A DNA stretch of 64,000 nucleotides from Chroococcidiopsidaceae cyanobacterium CP_BM_ER_R8_30. Lineage in GTDB: Bacteria; Cyanobacteriota; Cyanobacteriia; Cyanobacteriales; Chroococcidiopsidaceae. This document shows positions 1 to 8,663 of the stretch, piece by piece (within the stretch, counting starts at the first letter, position 1; each line of letters opens with the position of its first letter). The notes under the pieces are model-generated. The model had not been told where the DNA came from. It did no database searches and saw nothing but the letters and a program-made list of their open reading frames with translations. Made by a program: the position numbers and the translations under genes. The stretch covers positions 1-64,000 of the forward strand of contig JAFASY010000297.1 of the NCBI GenBank assembly GCA_019244235.1, given 5' to 3'.

Positions 1-1
1 A

Positions 2-1621
2 ATTTCCCCGCAGCTGAAACGGGCAGTACTGGCAAGCGAAGATAGTGATTTTTATCAGCATCATGGAATTAATCTTACCAGCGTGGGTCGCGCCTTTTTA
101 GCCAACGTGAAGCGTGACACAGTTGTAGAAGGTGGCTCGACCATCACCATGCAGCTTGTAAAAAATGTTTTTCTCTCCCCCAAGCGCCAGTTTAGCCGCA
201 AGATTGCCGAGGCTGTACTGGCAATCCGGCTGGAGCAAATCCTGACCAAGAACCAAATCCTAGAAATGTACCTCAATCAAGTCTATTGGGGTCATAACAA
301 TTATGGGGCTGAAACAGCAGCAGAAACCTACTTCGACAAGCCAGCATCTAAGCTAGATCTAGCTGAGTCAGCTATGATGGCAGGGCTCATTAAAGCACCA
401 GAAGACTACAGTCCGTTTGTGAATAAGAAGCTGGCAAAACAGCAGCAGGAGATTGTTTTGAACCGAATGCTGAGCTTAGGATGGATCACTCCAGCCCAGG
501 CAACCGCAGCCAGTGCCGAAAAACTCAAATTTGGCAAGGTTAAATCTTTCCAACCTAGCGAAATGCCCTATGTCACGGATGCTGTCTATGAAGAACTTGT
601 GCAGCGATTCGGTCGTGATGCTGTGCTTAAAGGTGGGATGCGCGTTCAGACAACTGTTGACTCTAATTTGGAAGCCATAGCGCGAGATACCGTAGCTAAA
701 TGGCATAAGTTATTGATTGAGGAAGGACTCTATGCCGATCAGATGGCTCTAGTTGCTGTCGATCCTCGTACCCATTTTGTCAAAGCTCTAGTTGGCGGCG
801 TCAATTATCAAAAGAGTAAGTTTGACCGAGCAACTCAAGCTCACCGTCAGCCTGGCTCTTCCTTCAAGCCATTCGTCTATTACACTGCTTTCGCTTCAGG
901 TAAGTACACACCCGACTCAACCATAGATGACAGCCCAGTCAACTATGCCGATGGTAGCGGTAAAACCTATACTCCCAAAAATTACGATAATACGTTTGAA
1001 GGCAAGATCTCGTTTAGACAGGCCCTAGAGCAGTCTCGTAATGTCCCAGCAGTCAAAATCGGGCAGGCGGTTGGGCTGAATAAGGTCATTCAAAACGTCC
1101 GCACTCTTGGAATCAAAAGTCCAATTGAACCAGTGGTATCCTTACCGCTAGGTGCGATTGGTGTGACACCATTGGAAATGGCTGGTGCCTATGCCACTTT
1201 TGCTAGCAATGGCTGGCAGTCTCCTACTACGATGATTGTCCGCGTCACCGATAGTAGTGGCAATGTGCTGCTTGACAACACGCCAAAACCTCAGCTGGTA
1301 CTTGACCCTTGGGCAGTGGCAACCCTCACAAGTGTCTTGCAAGGGGTAATTCAGGAAGGCACTGGTGAAGGAGCACAAATGGATCGCCCAGCAGCAGGAA
1401 AGACGGGAACAACTAACTCAGAACGAGATATTTGGTTTGTGGGTTATGTGCCGCAGCTAGCCACAGCTGTCTGGGTAGGCAATGACGACTACAGAACTTT
1501 GGGTCATGGTGCTACAGGTGGTGGCTTTGTCGCACCTATCTGGAAGGACTTCATGATGAGAGCATTACAGCACACACCCGTGCAGCAGTTTAAGTCTCCT
1601 GCCGAGTTTGAACGCCCCTAG
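2..1621 (+). CDS. Class A penicillin-binding protein (PBP1A-type), 5' partial
   Basis: Bifunctional peptidoglycan synthase: a glycosyltransferase (GT51) domain polymerises lipid II and a transpeptidase domain cross-links the stem peptides, on the outer face of the plasma membrane. The frame is open from base 2, so the start codon and membrane anchor lie upstream of the window. The first codons already carry the GT51 catalytic motif EDSDFYQHHG, followed by GGSTITMQLVKN and YLNQVYWG. The transpeptidase triad is complete: SSFK near base 856 (nucleophile Ser), SRN near 1034 and KTGT near 1400. The C-terminus ends soon after the last motif, with no extra domain. It converges with the DUF1825 gene, with a 4-bp overlap of the stop codons. 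Family certain; which cyanobacterial paralogue is not. Confidence 0.95.
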   Translation: MSPQLKRAVLASEDSDFYQHHGINLTSVGRAFLANVKRDTVVEGGSTITMQLVKNVFLSPKRQFSRKIAEAVLAIRLEQILTKNQILEMYLNQVYWGHNNYGAETAAETYFDKPASKLDLAESAMMAGLIKAPEDYSPFVNKKLAKQQQEIVLNRMLSLGWITPAQATAASAEKLKFGKVKSFQPSEMPYVTDAVYEELVQRFGRDAVLKGGMRVQTTVDSNLEAIARDTVAKWHKLLIEEGLYADQMALVAVDPRTHFVKALVGGVNYQKSKFDRATQAHRQPGSSFKPFVYYTAFASGKYTPDSTIDDSPVNYADGSGKTYTPKNYDNTFEGKISFRQALEQSRNVPAVKIGQAVGLNKVIQNVRTLGIKSPIEPVVSLPLGAIGVTPLEMAGAYATFASNGWQSPTTMIVRVTDSSGNVLLDNTPKPQLVLDPWAVATLTSVLQGVIQEGTGEGAQMDRPAAGKTGTTNSERDIWFVGYVPQLATAVWVGNDDYRTLGHGATGGGFVAPIWKDFMMRALQHTPVQQFKSPAEFERP

Positions 1622-1941
1622 GGTTGTTTTTCCAGCTCGGATTTCATCCGCTCTAGAGTGTTGTTCATTTGATCGAACATCTGTTGTGGTGTGATGCCAA
1701 ATTGACCCAACTGGGTCTTGAGTTGCTCTACTGTCATTTGAGCCATAAAGTCTTCTGACAGCTCGAAGCGCTTCATAAAAATGCGATAGCGTTCCATCAG
1801 AGCTTCCATCTGATCGATAAACAGCTTTTTACCCTCGCGGTCAAATTTGCCGTAGTTGTTACCTAACACAATTAAGGCTTGATAATCTTCAAACAGTTGT
1901 TTGGCCTCTTGCTGAACTATTTCAGAGTCAAAAAATCCCAT
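1618..1941 (-). CDS. DUF1825 family protein
   Basis: Small (107 aa) acidic, helical protein of a family conserved across cyanobacteria; no function is established. It begins MGFFDSEIVQQEAKQLFEDY, typical of the family, and is predicted all-helical and soluble with no signal peptide. Length matches the family. The start ATG at 1941 is preceded by a weak GGAAG. It converges on the PBP gene, so it is transcribed alone or with sequence to its right. Recognition is from the overall sequence pattern, not a catalytic motif. Confidence 0.85.
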   Translation of the reverse strand: MGFFDSEIVQQEAKQLFEDYQALIVLGNNYGKFDREGKKLFIDQMEALMERYRIFMKRFELSEDFMAQMTVEQLKTQLGQFGITPQQMFDQMNNTLERMKSELEKQP

Positions 1942-2073
1942 AACGCTTCCATCAACTAAGTGGGAACACTCAGTAGCTCATACCGTTGTATCTAATATCA
2001 TTCTAATCTAGACCCAAGGTCTTCCATTGCTTGCTAAAACTATGAGTGTGGCAAATACGGAGCTTCCTAAAAT

Positions 2074-2454
2074 ATGTTAAGCAGACCCAAAAGTCGAAAT
2101 GTAGCGGCGATTCTAGCTTTGGTTGGGATACTTATACCGATTTCAGGATTACATAAGTTTTATTTAGGACAGCCACTGTGGGGAGTCCTATACATACTAC
2201 TGTCTTTGACAACACCAATTCCCCGGGTGGCTAGCGCAATTGAGGCAGTCTGGTACTTAGCTCAAGATCAGGATGAATTTGACCAAAACTTTAATCTCAA
2301 TTTGGAATTGCCTAAAAAATCAAGTGCTGTACCAGTGCAGGTCAATGCAATCGCTGAAGCTATGCGTCAGCTTGACACTCTCCGCCAGGATGGGTTGATC
2401 TCGGAATATGAGTTTGAGCAAAAACGTCGGCAGATGCTAGACCGGATGGTTTGA
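2074..2454 (+). CDS. TM2 domain protein with C-terminal SHOCT-like segment
   Basis: Small membrane protein of 126 aa. The N-terminal half has two hydrophobic helices around GLHKFYLGQPLWGVLY, the TM2 signature (G-x-H-x-F-Y-L-G). Residues about 100-125 (LRQDGLISEYEFEQKRRQML) match the SHOCT motif, a short oligomerisation module often at the end of membrane proteins. No catalytic residues are visible. One base separates its stop from the ATG of the next gene, so the two are almost certainly cotranscribed and translationally coupled. Role unknown. Confidence 0.85.
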   Translation: MLSRPKSRNVAAILALVGILIPISGLHKFYLGQPLWGVLYILLSLTTPIPRVASAIEAVWYLAQDQDEFDQNFNLNLELPKKSSAVPVQVNAIAEAMRQLDTLRQDGLISEYEFEQKRRQMLDRMV

Positions 2455-2455
2455 C

Positions 2456-3010
2456 ATGACACAGCAGAATTGGCTGCCATCATTGACTCAACTACGTCAA
2501 AAGCTGAACCCTAGTTTTGTGGCACTACGAACACGCCTGCTAAACGACCCCTATTACCGGATGCAATCAACTACAGAAATTGCCATAGCAGCTGGGCTCG
2601 GCATCCAGATAGATGTGAATCAAGCTAGTGTCGATGATTGGCTAAGGCTACCAGGGTTATCAATTCACCAAGCGCGATCGCTAGTTGAACTTTGTCAAGC
2701 TGGGGTTAGGTTTTACTGTCTAGAGGACATTGCAGCGGCTTTAAATATGCCACTACAGCGATTAAAGCCCTTAGAGCCAGTTCTCAAGTTTTGTTACTAT
2801 GAGGAAATTTGTCACCCGGCTCAAGTTAACCCCAATACCGCAACAGTCGACCTGCTCCTACAGATTCCAACTATGGAGCTATCCTTAGCCAAAGCCATAG
2901 TGCAAAATCGACTGTCATCAGGGCCATACAGGAACTTAGCTGATCTCCAGCAGCGTTTATCGCTCAAGAGCGAACTCACAGCTCAACTGATGCACTATCT
3001 ACGCTTTTAA
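2456..3010 (+). CDS. Helix-hairpin-helix (ComEA-like) protein
   Basis: 184-aa soluble protein with two helix-hairpin-helix units of the ComEA type, at about residues 50-110 (IDVNQASVDDWLRLPGLS) and 120-175 (VNPNTATVDLLLQIPTMEL, then FxDLxxR-like YRNLADLQQRL). HhH units bind the DNA backbone without sequence specificity. Unlike classical ComEA there is no signal peptide or membrane anchor, so a DNA-uptake role is not implied. It follows the TM2 gene by one base and converges with lepB. A HIP1 site lies at 2674-2681. Family good, function unknown. Confidence 0.8.
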   Translation: MTQQNWLPSLTQLRQKLNPSFVALRTRLLNDPYYRMQSTTEIAIAAGLGIQIDVNQASVDDWLRLPGLSIHQARSLVELCQAGVRFYCLEDIAAALNMPLQRLKPLEPVLKFCYYEEICHPAQVNPNTATVDLLLQIPTMELSLAKAIVQNRLSSGPYRNLADLQQRLSLKSELTAQLMHYLRF

Positions 3011-3029
3011 CTATCTCTCCATCACCCCA

Positions 3030-3704
3030 TTACCCCATCTTACCCTGGCTAACAACTGAAACAAACCCGATCCTATTCAGAGGCCAAAAGCGAAACCAGG
3101 CGCGACCAACAATGTTCTTTCTTGGCAAGAAGCCCCAAACATGGGAATCATTGCTGTCGTTGCGATTGTCCCCCATGACAAAAAATTCTGCCTCAGGCAC
3201 CACCTGTGGTCCCCACTGGTAGTTTGGTGGTGCGGCAATATAGTCTTCTTGCAAGGGTTGACGGTTGAGGTAAACTTTGCCACGGGTAATGCTCAGCGTT
3301 TGACCGGGCTCGCCAATAACACGTTTGATGAAAGCTTGATCCTTGGCGTATCCCAAGATTTGTAGTTGCTGAGGCGGCTCAAAGACCACGATATCTCCGA
3401 TTGCAGGTGATCGCCAACGATAAGAAATTTTTTCCACCACCAGGCGATCGCCCATCCGCAAGGTCGGTAGCATTGAGTCAGAGGGAATGTAGCGCGGTTC
3501 GGCAATAAAGACCCGGATCAGAAGTGCCAAACACAAGGCGATGATAACGAGCTGAAAATTTTCTTGTTGGCCGCGCCATAGCCGCAACCATAGAGGAGCT
3601 TCTGTCGAATCTTTTTCCTTAGAAGTCATAGAATTTGTCGGACTAGCAAGAACTCTCAACAATACTCGATATATTTTGGCTCTAAAGCTAGCGTTTTTGT
3701 GCAA
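3030..3704 (-). CDS. lepB: Signal peptidase I
   Basis: Membrane-bound serine protease that removes signal peptides from exported proteins. One membrane segment at about residues 52-68 (VIIALCLALLIRVFIAE) precedes the catalytic serine in YIPSDSMLPTL (Ser77 from the TTG start). The lysine of the Ser/Lys dyad is in FIKRVIGEPG (Lys127), and box E is GDNRNDSNDSHVWGFLP. The chosen start is TTG at 3704 because GGAGGAG lies just upstream; an internal ATG at 3629 (MTSKEKDS) has no visible ribosome site but is also possible. Length is normal for a cyanobacterial type I enzyme. Confidence 0.95.
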   Translation of the reverse strand: MHKNASFRAKIYRVLLRVLASPTNSMTSKEKDSTEAPLWLRLWRGQQENFQLVIIALCLALLIRVFIAEPRYIPSDSMLPTLRMGDRLVVEKISYRWRSPAIGDIVVFEPPQQLQILGYAKDQAFIKRVIGEPGQTLSITRGKVYLNRQPLQEDYIAAPPNYQWGPQVVPEAEFFVMGDNRNDSNDSHVWGFLPRKNIVGRAWFRFWPLNRIGFVSVVSQGKMG

Positions 3705-3720
3705 AACTCCTCCAAATTAG

Positions 3721-3957
3721 TGTCTCACCTACCGTTGCTAACTTGCCTTGAAACGCTTCTCCAACTGGAAGAGCAGTGGAATATAAACTGAAAACATGAG
3801 CAATTCCGCGAGCCGAAAGCTTCGATAATGTAGGAGAAGAGCCGATGACGACCGCTCTACCCAACTCAATTTAGGAGGGGCGGCAGTCTTGCCTGAGCTA
3901 CAGAGTAGGCACTCTGGTTGCCTCTAACGGCTTTGAGCTGAACAAATACAATATTTA
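3721..3957. other. Gene-free stretch between lepB and the EamA gene
   Basis: 237 bp between divergent genes. I see no ORF, RNA gene or clear promoter. It should hold the promoters of lepB (leftward) and the EamA-type gene (rightward). Confidence 0.4.
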
Positions 3958-4440
3958 TTGAGGCACCTGGTAAGCAAAGTGAAGAGTAAGGGAAGAAAGA
4001 TTCGGACGCTGAAGACTGTGTTGGTACTAACAATTGACATCATTCTTAAGTCTCTAGGTGATGTCAATCTCAGTCATGGCATGAAACACGTTGGCAAAGT
4101 AGATTTTTTCAACCCTGGAACTTTTCTTGCAGATGGGTTTCAAGTATTCACCAATGTTTGGATTTTACTTGGGATTACACTTTTGATTGGGTATTCGCTG
4201 CTGGAACTGGCAGGGCTTTCCTGGCTCGACCTGAGTTACATGCTCCCTATGACTGCATTTACTTACGTATTGACCGCCTTCTTGGCACAGTGGCTCCTGC
4301 ACGAACATATCTCTCTCACGAGGTGGGCAGGTATATCTGTGATCTCACTCGGCGTCATTATTGTTGGCTTAGGCGAACGTAAACAACAAAAAATTCCGAA
4401 GGCAGAAAGCTCCCGATTGACGTACCGTGCTCCAAGATGA
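3958..4440 (+). CDS. EamA/DMT-family half-size transporter
   Basis: 160-aa membrane protein with an SMR/EamA-like layout: hydrophobic helices at about residues 20-35, 65-85, 90-115 and 120-140, ending in a basic tail. MKHVGKVDFFNP and the last helices (WLLHEHISLTRWAGISVI) fit half-size drug/metabolite transporters that act as dimers. Substrate unknown. The start is uncertain: TTG 3958 opens the frame, GTG 3979 is an alternative, and neither has a good ribosome site. The stop codon lies inside a ~105-bp direct repeat (4436-4540), so the native C-terminus may have been altered. Confidence 0.7.
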   Translation: MRHLVSKVKSKGRKIRTLKTVLVLTIDIILKSLGDVNLSHGMKHVGKVDFFNPGTFLADGFQVFTNVWILLGITLLIGYSLLELAGLSWLDLSYMLPMTAFTYVLTAFLAQWLLHEHISLTRWAGISVISLGVIIVGLGERKQQKIPKAESSRLTYRAPR

Positions 4441-4540
4441 GTGGCAGTAAACAATTTTAACTCTCACCAAAATCTCTCAACCGCTAGCTTCACTGCCGTG
4501 TTCTGCCGCTGACATCCCAATTAGTTCCAATACATCTCCT
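4436..4540. repeat. Direct repeat, left copy (acetyltransferase 3'-end sequence)
   Basis: About 105 bp that matches 5541-5645 at roughly 90% by eye; both share the core AACTCTCACCAAAATCTCTC. On the minus strand it reads as the last codons of the CatB-like acetyltransferase (LELIGMSAAEHG..ASG stop). It is therefore a detached copy of that gene's 3' end plus trailing sequence. Confidence 0.8.
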
Positions 4541-4575
4541 TCCGCAAAGAACGCCTCATTGGGCTGCTGGTGGAT

Positions 4576-4977
4576 CTATGGGAACAGCCTCAAACGAATC
4601 CAGAGTTGTCGTGCAGCTACTTGAGAAAAGCTGTTCATCTCCAGACACTTGACAGTAACTCTTCCAATTGAAGTGATGCCTACAACCATACCAGACTCCA
4701 CGTCGACCTGAAAATGCTCGTTCCATCGGTCTTGTCTTGGGTGGAAAAAACGAATTTTAGTGTTGGAGTTGGAATTTATGCCACTGATACGAGTTCCTTT
4801 ACGGAGATTACAAGAGCGACAAGCGAGGGCTAAATTAGATTCGTCATCTGCACCTTGTCTATAGAGTGGAATAATATGCTCCACTTCAAACGGGAAATTG
4901 AATACAAATTCAGGCGCATGACAATACTCGCAGCGATGCGTGGCGCGGTCTGCAACCACTGTGTAGTAAGGATTCAT
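4576..4977 (-). CDS. HNH endonuclease
   Basis: 133-aa HNH nuclease. It has a zinc-type CxxC (CEYCH, residues about 17-21), then EHIIPLYRQGADDESNLALA giving the His and Asn of the HNH fold, and CRSCNLRKG as the second Cys pair. The C-terminal part (FHPRQDRW...GITSIGRVTVKCLEMN...ARQLWI) is shared with the HNH protein at 27595-28020. Its ATG overlaps the stop of the upstream 119-aa gene (TAATG), implying translational coupling. The pair lies between two ~105-bp direct repeats. Such standalone HNH proteins are common in cyanobacteria and their biological target is unknown. Confidence 0.85.
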   Translation of the reverse strand: MNPYYTVVADRATHRCEYCHAPEFVFNFPFEVEHIIPLYRQGADDESNLALACRSCNLRKGTRISGINSNSNTKIRFFHPRQDRWNEHFQVDVESGMVVGITSIGRVTVKCLEMNSFSQVAARQLWIRLRLFP

Positions 4978-5336
4978 TAGCTTGATTGCTGCATCAATGC
5001 CGATGTTCGGGCTGTGGCAGCTCTCAATTCAGCATCAACAAGACTATCCAACTCTGCTTGTTGTTCTAGAGAAAATTCTTGACCGTGGTCGCGCGCTGTT
5101 CGCCATAAACTCATTAATTCAGATAACCGTTTCTGCTGTTCAGCACCGAAGAACGAATCGGGACGAAAATTTTGGATAATCAACAGCGCACTGAACTCGG
5201 TTTCCCCCAACTGAGTTGTCAATGCATCCAGAGCTTGTCCTGCCGTTTTGCCAATCGATTGCTTGTCGCCTGCGATGGCACAATATGATTTTTCACCATT
5301 TGCATCGGAGATTGGCAGGATAGCTACAGTGGTCAT
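4977..5336 (-). CDS. Hypothetical protein coupled to HNH endonuclease
   Basis: 119 aa, soluble, not recognised as a named domain. The N-terminus (MTTVAILPISDANGEKSYCA) looks like beta strands; the rest is helical and charged, including FSLEQQAELDSLVDAELRAA. This helix resembles LTKEEQQELFALRQAADQL in the partner of the other HNH gene (27173-27598), so these partners may share a helical module. It is upstream of and overlaps the HNH gene. A partner, adaptor or antitoxin-like role is only inferred from the coupling. Confidence 0.6.
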   Translation of the reverse strand: MTTVAILPISDANGEKSYCAIAGDKQSIGKTAGQALDALTTQLGETEFSALLIIQNFRPDSFFGAEQQKRLSELMSLWRTARDHGQEFSLEQQAELDSLVDAELRAATARTSALMQQSS

Positions 5337-5540
5337 TTTCTCATCTTGAGGTCATTTGCCTCAAATTATAGCTCCAGTGAAGTATCAGTTAGTACGCTGA
5401 GGCTGCTAACAACCTTTACACTCCACCAGCAGCTTCTTCAGTCCGCTGTCCCAGGATTATTAACTTGCTCTCACTAATAACTTGGCACAAGGCGAATCCA
5501 AAACACTATCTGTGCCAAGAGACTGAGGGATAAGGGCAAA

Positions 5541-5645
5541 GATGAGCGGTGGTAAACAATAGCAACTCTCACCAAAATCTCTCAACCGCTAGCTCCACCT
5601 CCGTGTTCTGCCGCTGACATCCCGATTAGTTCCAATACCTCTCCT
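5541..5645. repeat. Direct repeat, right copy
   Basis: Partner of 4436-4540. Bases 5582-5645 are the true 3' end of the acetyltransferase gene; 5541-5581 are its downstream flank. The two copies bracket the HNH/119-aa gene pair. Confidence 0.8.
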
Positions 5646-6232
5646 CGTGGCTCTTTCCACTGAATATCTTGTAACCAGTCGTCTGAGTTAGTGTACAGCC
5701 AATCTAAATTAGCCGCGATTTTAGATTCTTCCCAATCCCACCAGCATAGTTTGAGTAGACGTTCTATCGTCTCAGGCTTGAATCGATAACGAATTACCTC
5801 GGCTGGATTACCAACCACAATTGCATAATCGGGAACATCTTTAGCAACAACAGCCTGTGCGCCTACCACTGCACCATTGCCAATTTTGACCCCCGACAAA
5901 ACTGTAGCTCCATGACCTATCCAAACATCATGACCTATGACTGTTGCCCCCTTATTTGCAGCGTCAGTGTAACGTTCTTCAGGTTCTGCTCTTGTGGACA
6001 ACCACTTGAAAGGAAATGTCGTTGCTCGCGTCATCATATGATTTCCTCCAGCCAAAATGACAACATCCTTGGCTAGAGAACAAAACTTCCCAATCTCAAT
6101 TCGGTCGTCGGGTGTAAATATTGCTAAGCTGATGTGCCGATCGAAGTAGGTGTAGCCTCCAACTACGATTCGCGAATCTTGAACGTGAGCTTTCAGCCAA
6201 ATAGGAGGAGAAGAATATTCGAGCATAGTCAT
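5582..6232 (-). CDS. CatB-related O-acetyltransferase (xenobiotic acyltransferase family)
   Basis: 216-aa left-handed beta-helix acyltransferase that moves an acetyl group from acetyl-CoA to a hydroxyl; the substrate is unknown. Hexapeptide repeats run from about residue 45 to 145 (IEIGKFCSLAKDVVIL, ATVIGHDVWIGHGATVLSGV, KIGNGAVVGAQAVV). NHMMTRATTFPF carries the conserved His region of the CatB/VatD subgroup, and VVGNPAEVIRYRF closes the fold. Length fits. The 3' end is duplicated about 1.1 kb downstream, next to an HNH gene pair. It could act on chloramphenicol-like drugs or on an endogenous sugar; sequence cannot decide. Confidence 0.88.
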   Translation of the reverse strand: MTMLEYSSPPIWLKAHVQDSRIVVGGYTYFDRHISLAIFTPDDRIEIGKFCSLAKDVVILAGGNHMMTRATTFPFKWLSTRAEPEERYTDAANKGATVIGHDVWIGHGATVLSGVKIGNGAVVGAQAVVAKDVPDYAIVVGNPAEVIRYRFKPETIERLLKLCWWDWEESKIAANLDWLYTNSDDWLQDIQWKEPRGEVLELIGMSAAEHGGGASG

Positions 6233-6353
6233 AATTCAAGCTGGTTATGACTCCAAGCGGAGTAGGTTGATCGAGCTACTTGCCAGTTTTAGGCTGAGTC
6301 TGGGATCTCAGTTATCCTAAAGATGACGACATCCTCGTTCAAAAAACACCTTA

Positions 6354-7100
6354 ATGGCAAGTAACACATCTACCAGCGCATCAGGTGCTATCTTCCCTGG
6401 AGAAGTTTTTGCTCAAACTGCGGATTTTGACGCTGGAATTCGGGCGCTCATACCTCGCTATGACGAAATGTTGGAAGCAATCGCTCATTGCTTACCCTCA
6501 ACCGCTACACGCATTCTGGAGTTAGGTTGCGGCACAGGTGAACTCAGTCTCAAAGTCCTTGAGATTTGCCCAGAAGCAGATCTAGTTGCTATAGACTACT
6601 CTCCCCGGATGCTGAGTTACGCGCAAGCGAAAATTAAGCAGGTAGGCAAAGCATCACGGGTTACTTGGATTGAAGCGGATTTTGGTGACTGGGCAAGCGG
6701 TAATGTCGGACTACAGACACAAAAATTTGATGTCTGTGTCTCGTCACTGGCAATTCACCACCTCGAAGACGCCATAAAGCTGAAGCTGTTCCAGCGCATT
6801 TGCACTAGTCTTAACCCTGGTGGTAGCTTTTGGAACGCCGATCCAGTCCTGTCTGAATCACCTGCTATGTCAGAGATCTACGATGCAGCGCGAGAAGAAT
6901 GGGCAGCACAGCAGGGGACAACACTCACAGAAGTGCGAGCCAAAAGAGGAACTAGCAACCCTCAAGGTTATTCTAACCACGATCGCCTAGCAACCGTAAC
7001 AGCCCATCTAGAGATGTTAACTCAGGCCGGATTTCAAACAGTCGCAGTACCTTGGAAGTACTATGGTTTGGCCGTATTTGGTGGATTTGTTGGCAAATAG
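6354..7100 (+). CDS. Class I SAM-dependent methyltransferase
   Basis: 248-aa soluble methyltransferase. Motif I is ILELGCGTGELSLKVLE (about residues 59-75), motif II ends in VAIDYSPRML, and VCVSSLAIHHLE is motif IV with the acidic and His residues typical of small-molecule enzymes. The C-terminal half (LTQAGFQTVAVPWKYYGLAVFGG) forms the cap seen in ubiquinone/tRNA-type enzymes. Substrate unknown. It stands alone, diverging from the acetyltransferase and converging with the HGSNAT-like gene. Confidence 0.88.
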   Translation: MASNTSTSASGAIFPGEVFAQTADFDAGIRALIPRYDEMLEAIAHCLPSTATRILELGCGTGELSLKVLEICPEADLVAIDYSPRMLSYAQAKIKQVGKASRVTWIEADFGDWASGNVGLQTQKFDVCVSSLAIHHLEDAIKLKLFQRICTSLNPGGSFWNADPVLSESPAMSEIYDAAREEWAAQQGTTLTEVRAKRGTSNPQGYSNHDRLATVTAHLEMLTQAGFQTVAVPWKYYGLAVFGGFVGK

Positions 7101-7110
7101 CCTGAGAATA

Positions 7111-8586
7111 CTAAGTTCTCCAAAAGAGTTTCATTCTAGTAAAAAAACTCACTACTAACGCTACGATTACAGTATAAACCAGCCCTTTCAGAAATCCAAA
7201 TATTGGGGTTCGAGTATGCTCTACAATTATTGGTTCAAGCTGGGTCAAGGATAGAATAGGCCATAGCAAGTTAGCGAATCCAACATAGGCAATCATAGGA
7301 TTTTGTCCATTATCTATTAAGAGTTGTACCCAGTTTCGCTGGTTTAGAATATCTATTAAAACGGTAAAAACAATTAACATAAATATTGCCATTCCAGCAG
7401 TTACAAAAAAATAACTTATGGTTGGCGGATCTTTTTTGATACCGCCTTGATAAGGCTCAAAAAGTAAGCCAATGCTTAACCAATAAACTCCCCATAGATA
7501 AAGATTGTTAAGTAGTTTTTCTATTGAAGTTATCGGTTTTGTAAACAGAAAATAACCAGCCGTACAAATTACTGCACTTGCTAAAGTCGTTTGCCACACC
7601 CACCGGGCTTGTAAGCCGATCAATAATGTTATACAAAGCGCAAATACAAAAGTAATAATGCTATAAGAACGAGATTTTGACCAATACGATTGGCTGCTAT
7701 CATCATATGTACTTGAAGCTTGCATCCAAGAAAGGATAAGATCGCCAGCAATTGTTCCAGGAATAACTAAAAATAAATACGGCAAATACTCAAAATGAAA
7801 AATCCATGATATGGGAGAAATTGGTTTTCCGCTTGCCACCCAAAGCCAAGCAATCCAACCATGAGTCGTAGCAGATAGCCGCAGGGCTAGCAATATTCCG
7901 AGACTTCCTAAACGTAATAGTAAGTTCGAGCAAGTAAATAACCAGATAATTGAGCCAAAAACAGCGGTATTTGTTAGAACAATCAAAATAATATCGCTGC
8001 GATAAATAGAAAATCCGCTTCCGTCTGGGTAGCGGAGGAAAGCTAAAAGTATAATCGTGCTACACCAAGCACCAAAGGTAATTACTCTACACAAACCAAT
8101 CCATCGTGATTCTGACCAACGGACAAACATCAAAAATAGCAGCAAAAATCCGAACAAGGCAATCCACCATGTATGCTGAGTTGTATCTGGCTCGATGACC
8201 TGTGGTCGAAGATGCTGTAAAACTATAGCGAATGACCCTAAGAGAAACCCTCTTTTGAAAATTGATAAAATAATTCTGCCTTTAGTCAATCCTCTCGCTA
8301 GGCGACGAGAGAGTGCTAACGGAATAGCTGCTCCCATAGAAAATAGGAAGAGAGGAAATACAAGATCAACCCAGGTTAACCCAGCTAGACTAGGATTGAA
8401 GGTATGAGTTGGCGGGGGCTCTTGGGCGTGATACATCCATGCTGGCAACACTTTGTACGCTATAGTCCCAGACAGGACCATAGCTAAGATAGCGAACCCC
8501 CGCAGCGCATCTAGTGCGTAAGCCCGTTTCTGGGAAATTACAGGTACAGGAGTAGAAATGGCGTTTTGGATGTTGATGTCAGTCAA
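7111..8586 (-). CDS. HGSNAT-like/DUF5009 multi-pass membrane protein
   Basis: 491-aa integral membrane protein with about 11-12 hydrophobic segments. The N-terminus carries the family signature RAYALDALRGFAILAM, followed by WVDLVFPLFLFSMGAAIPL, as in heparan-alpha-glucosaminide N-acetyltransferase relatives (DUF5009/DUF1624). These are proposed to transfer acetyl groups across the membrane to glycans. NGQNPMIAYV near the C-terminus is another conserved patch. The start is TTG at 8586, preceded by a GGGGAG ribosome site seven bases away. Local base composition is AT-richer than its neighbours. Substrate not known. Confidence 0.85.
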   Translation of the reverse strand: MTDINIQNAISTPVPVISQKRAYALDALRGFAILAMVLSGTIAYKVLPAWMYHAQEPPPTHTFNPSLAGLTWVDLVFPLFLFSMGAAIPLALSRRLARGLTKGRIILSIFKRGFLLGSFAIVLQHLRPQVIEPDTTQHTWWIALFGFLLLFLMFVRWSESRWIGLCRVITFGAWCSTIILLAFLRYPDGSGFSIYRSDIILIVLTNTAVFGSIIWLFTCSNLLLRLGSLGILLALRLSATTHGWIAWLWVASGKPISPISWIFHFEYLPYLFLVIPGTIAGDLILSWMQASSTYDDSSQSYWSKSRSYSIITFVFALCITLLIGLQARWVWQTTLASAVICTAGYFLFTKPITSIEKLLNNLYLWGVYWLSIGLLFEPYQGGIKKDPPTISYFFVTAGMAIFMLIVFTVLIDILNQRNWVQLLIDNGQNPMIAYVGFANLLWPILSLTQLEPIIVEHTRTPIFGFLKGLVYTVIVALVVSFFTRMKLFWRT

Positions 8587-8663
8587 GTTTTGTCTCCCCT
8601 GCTATGTCTGACTAGACTATGCCTGAAGTCTCTTAATTTACCTTATTCTTTCAACTCATTTTT

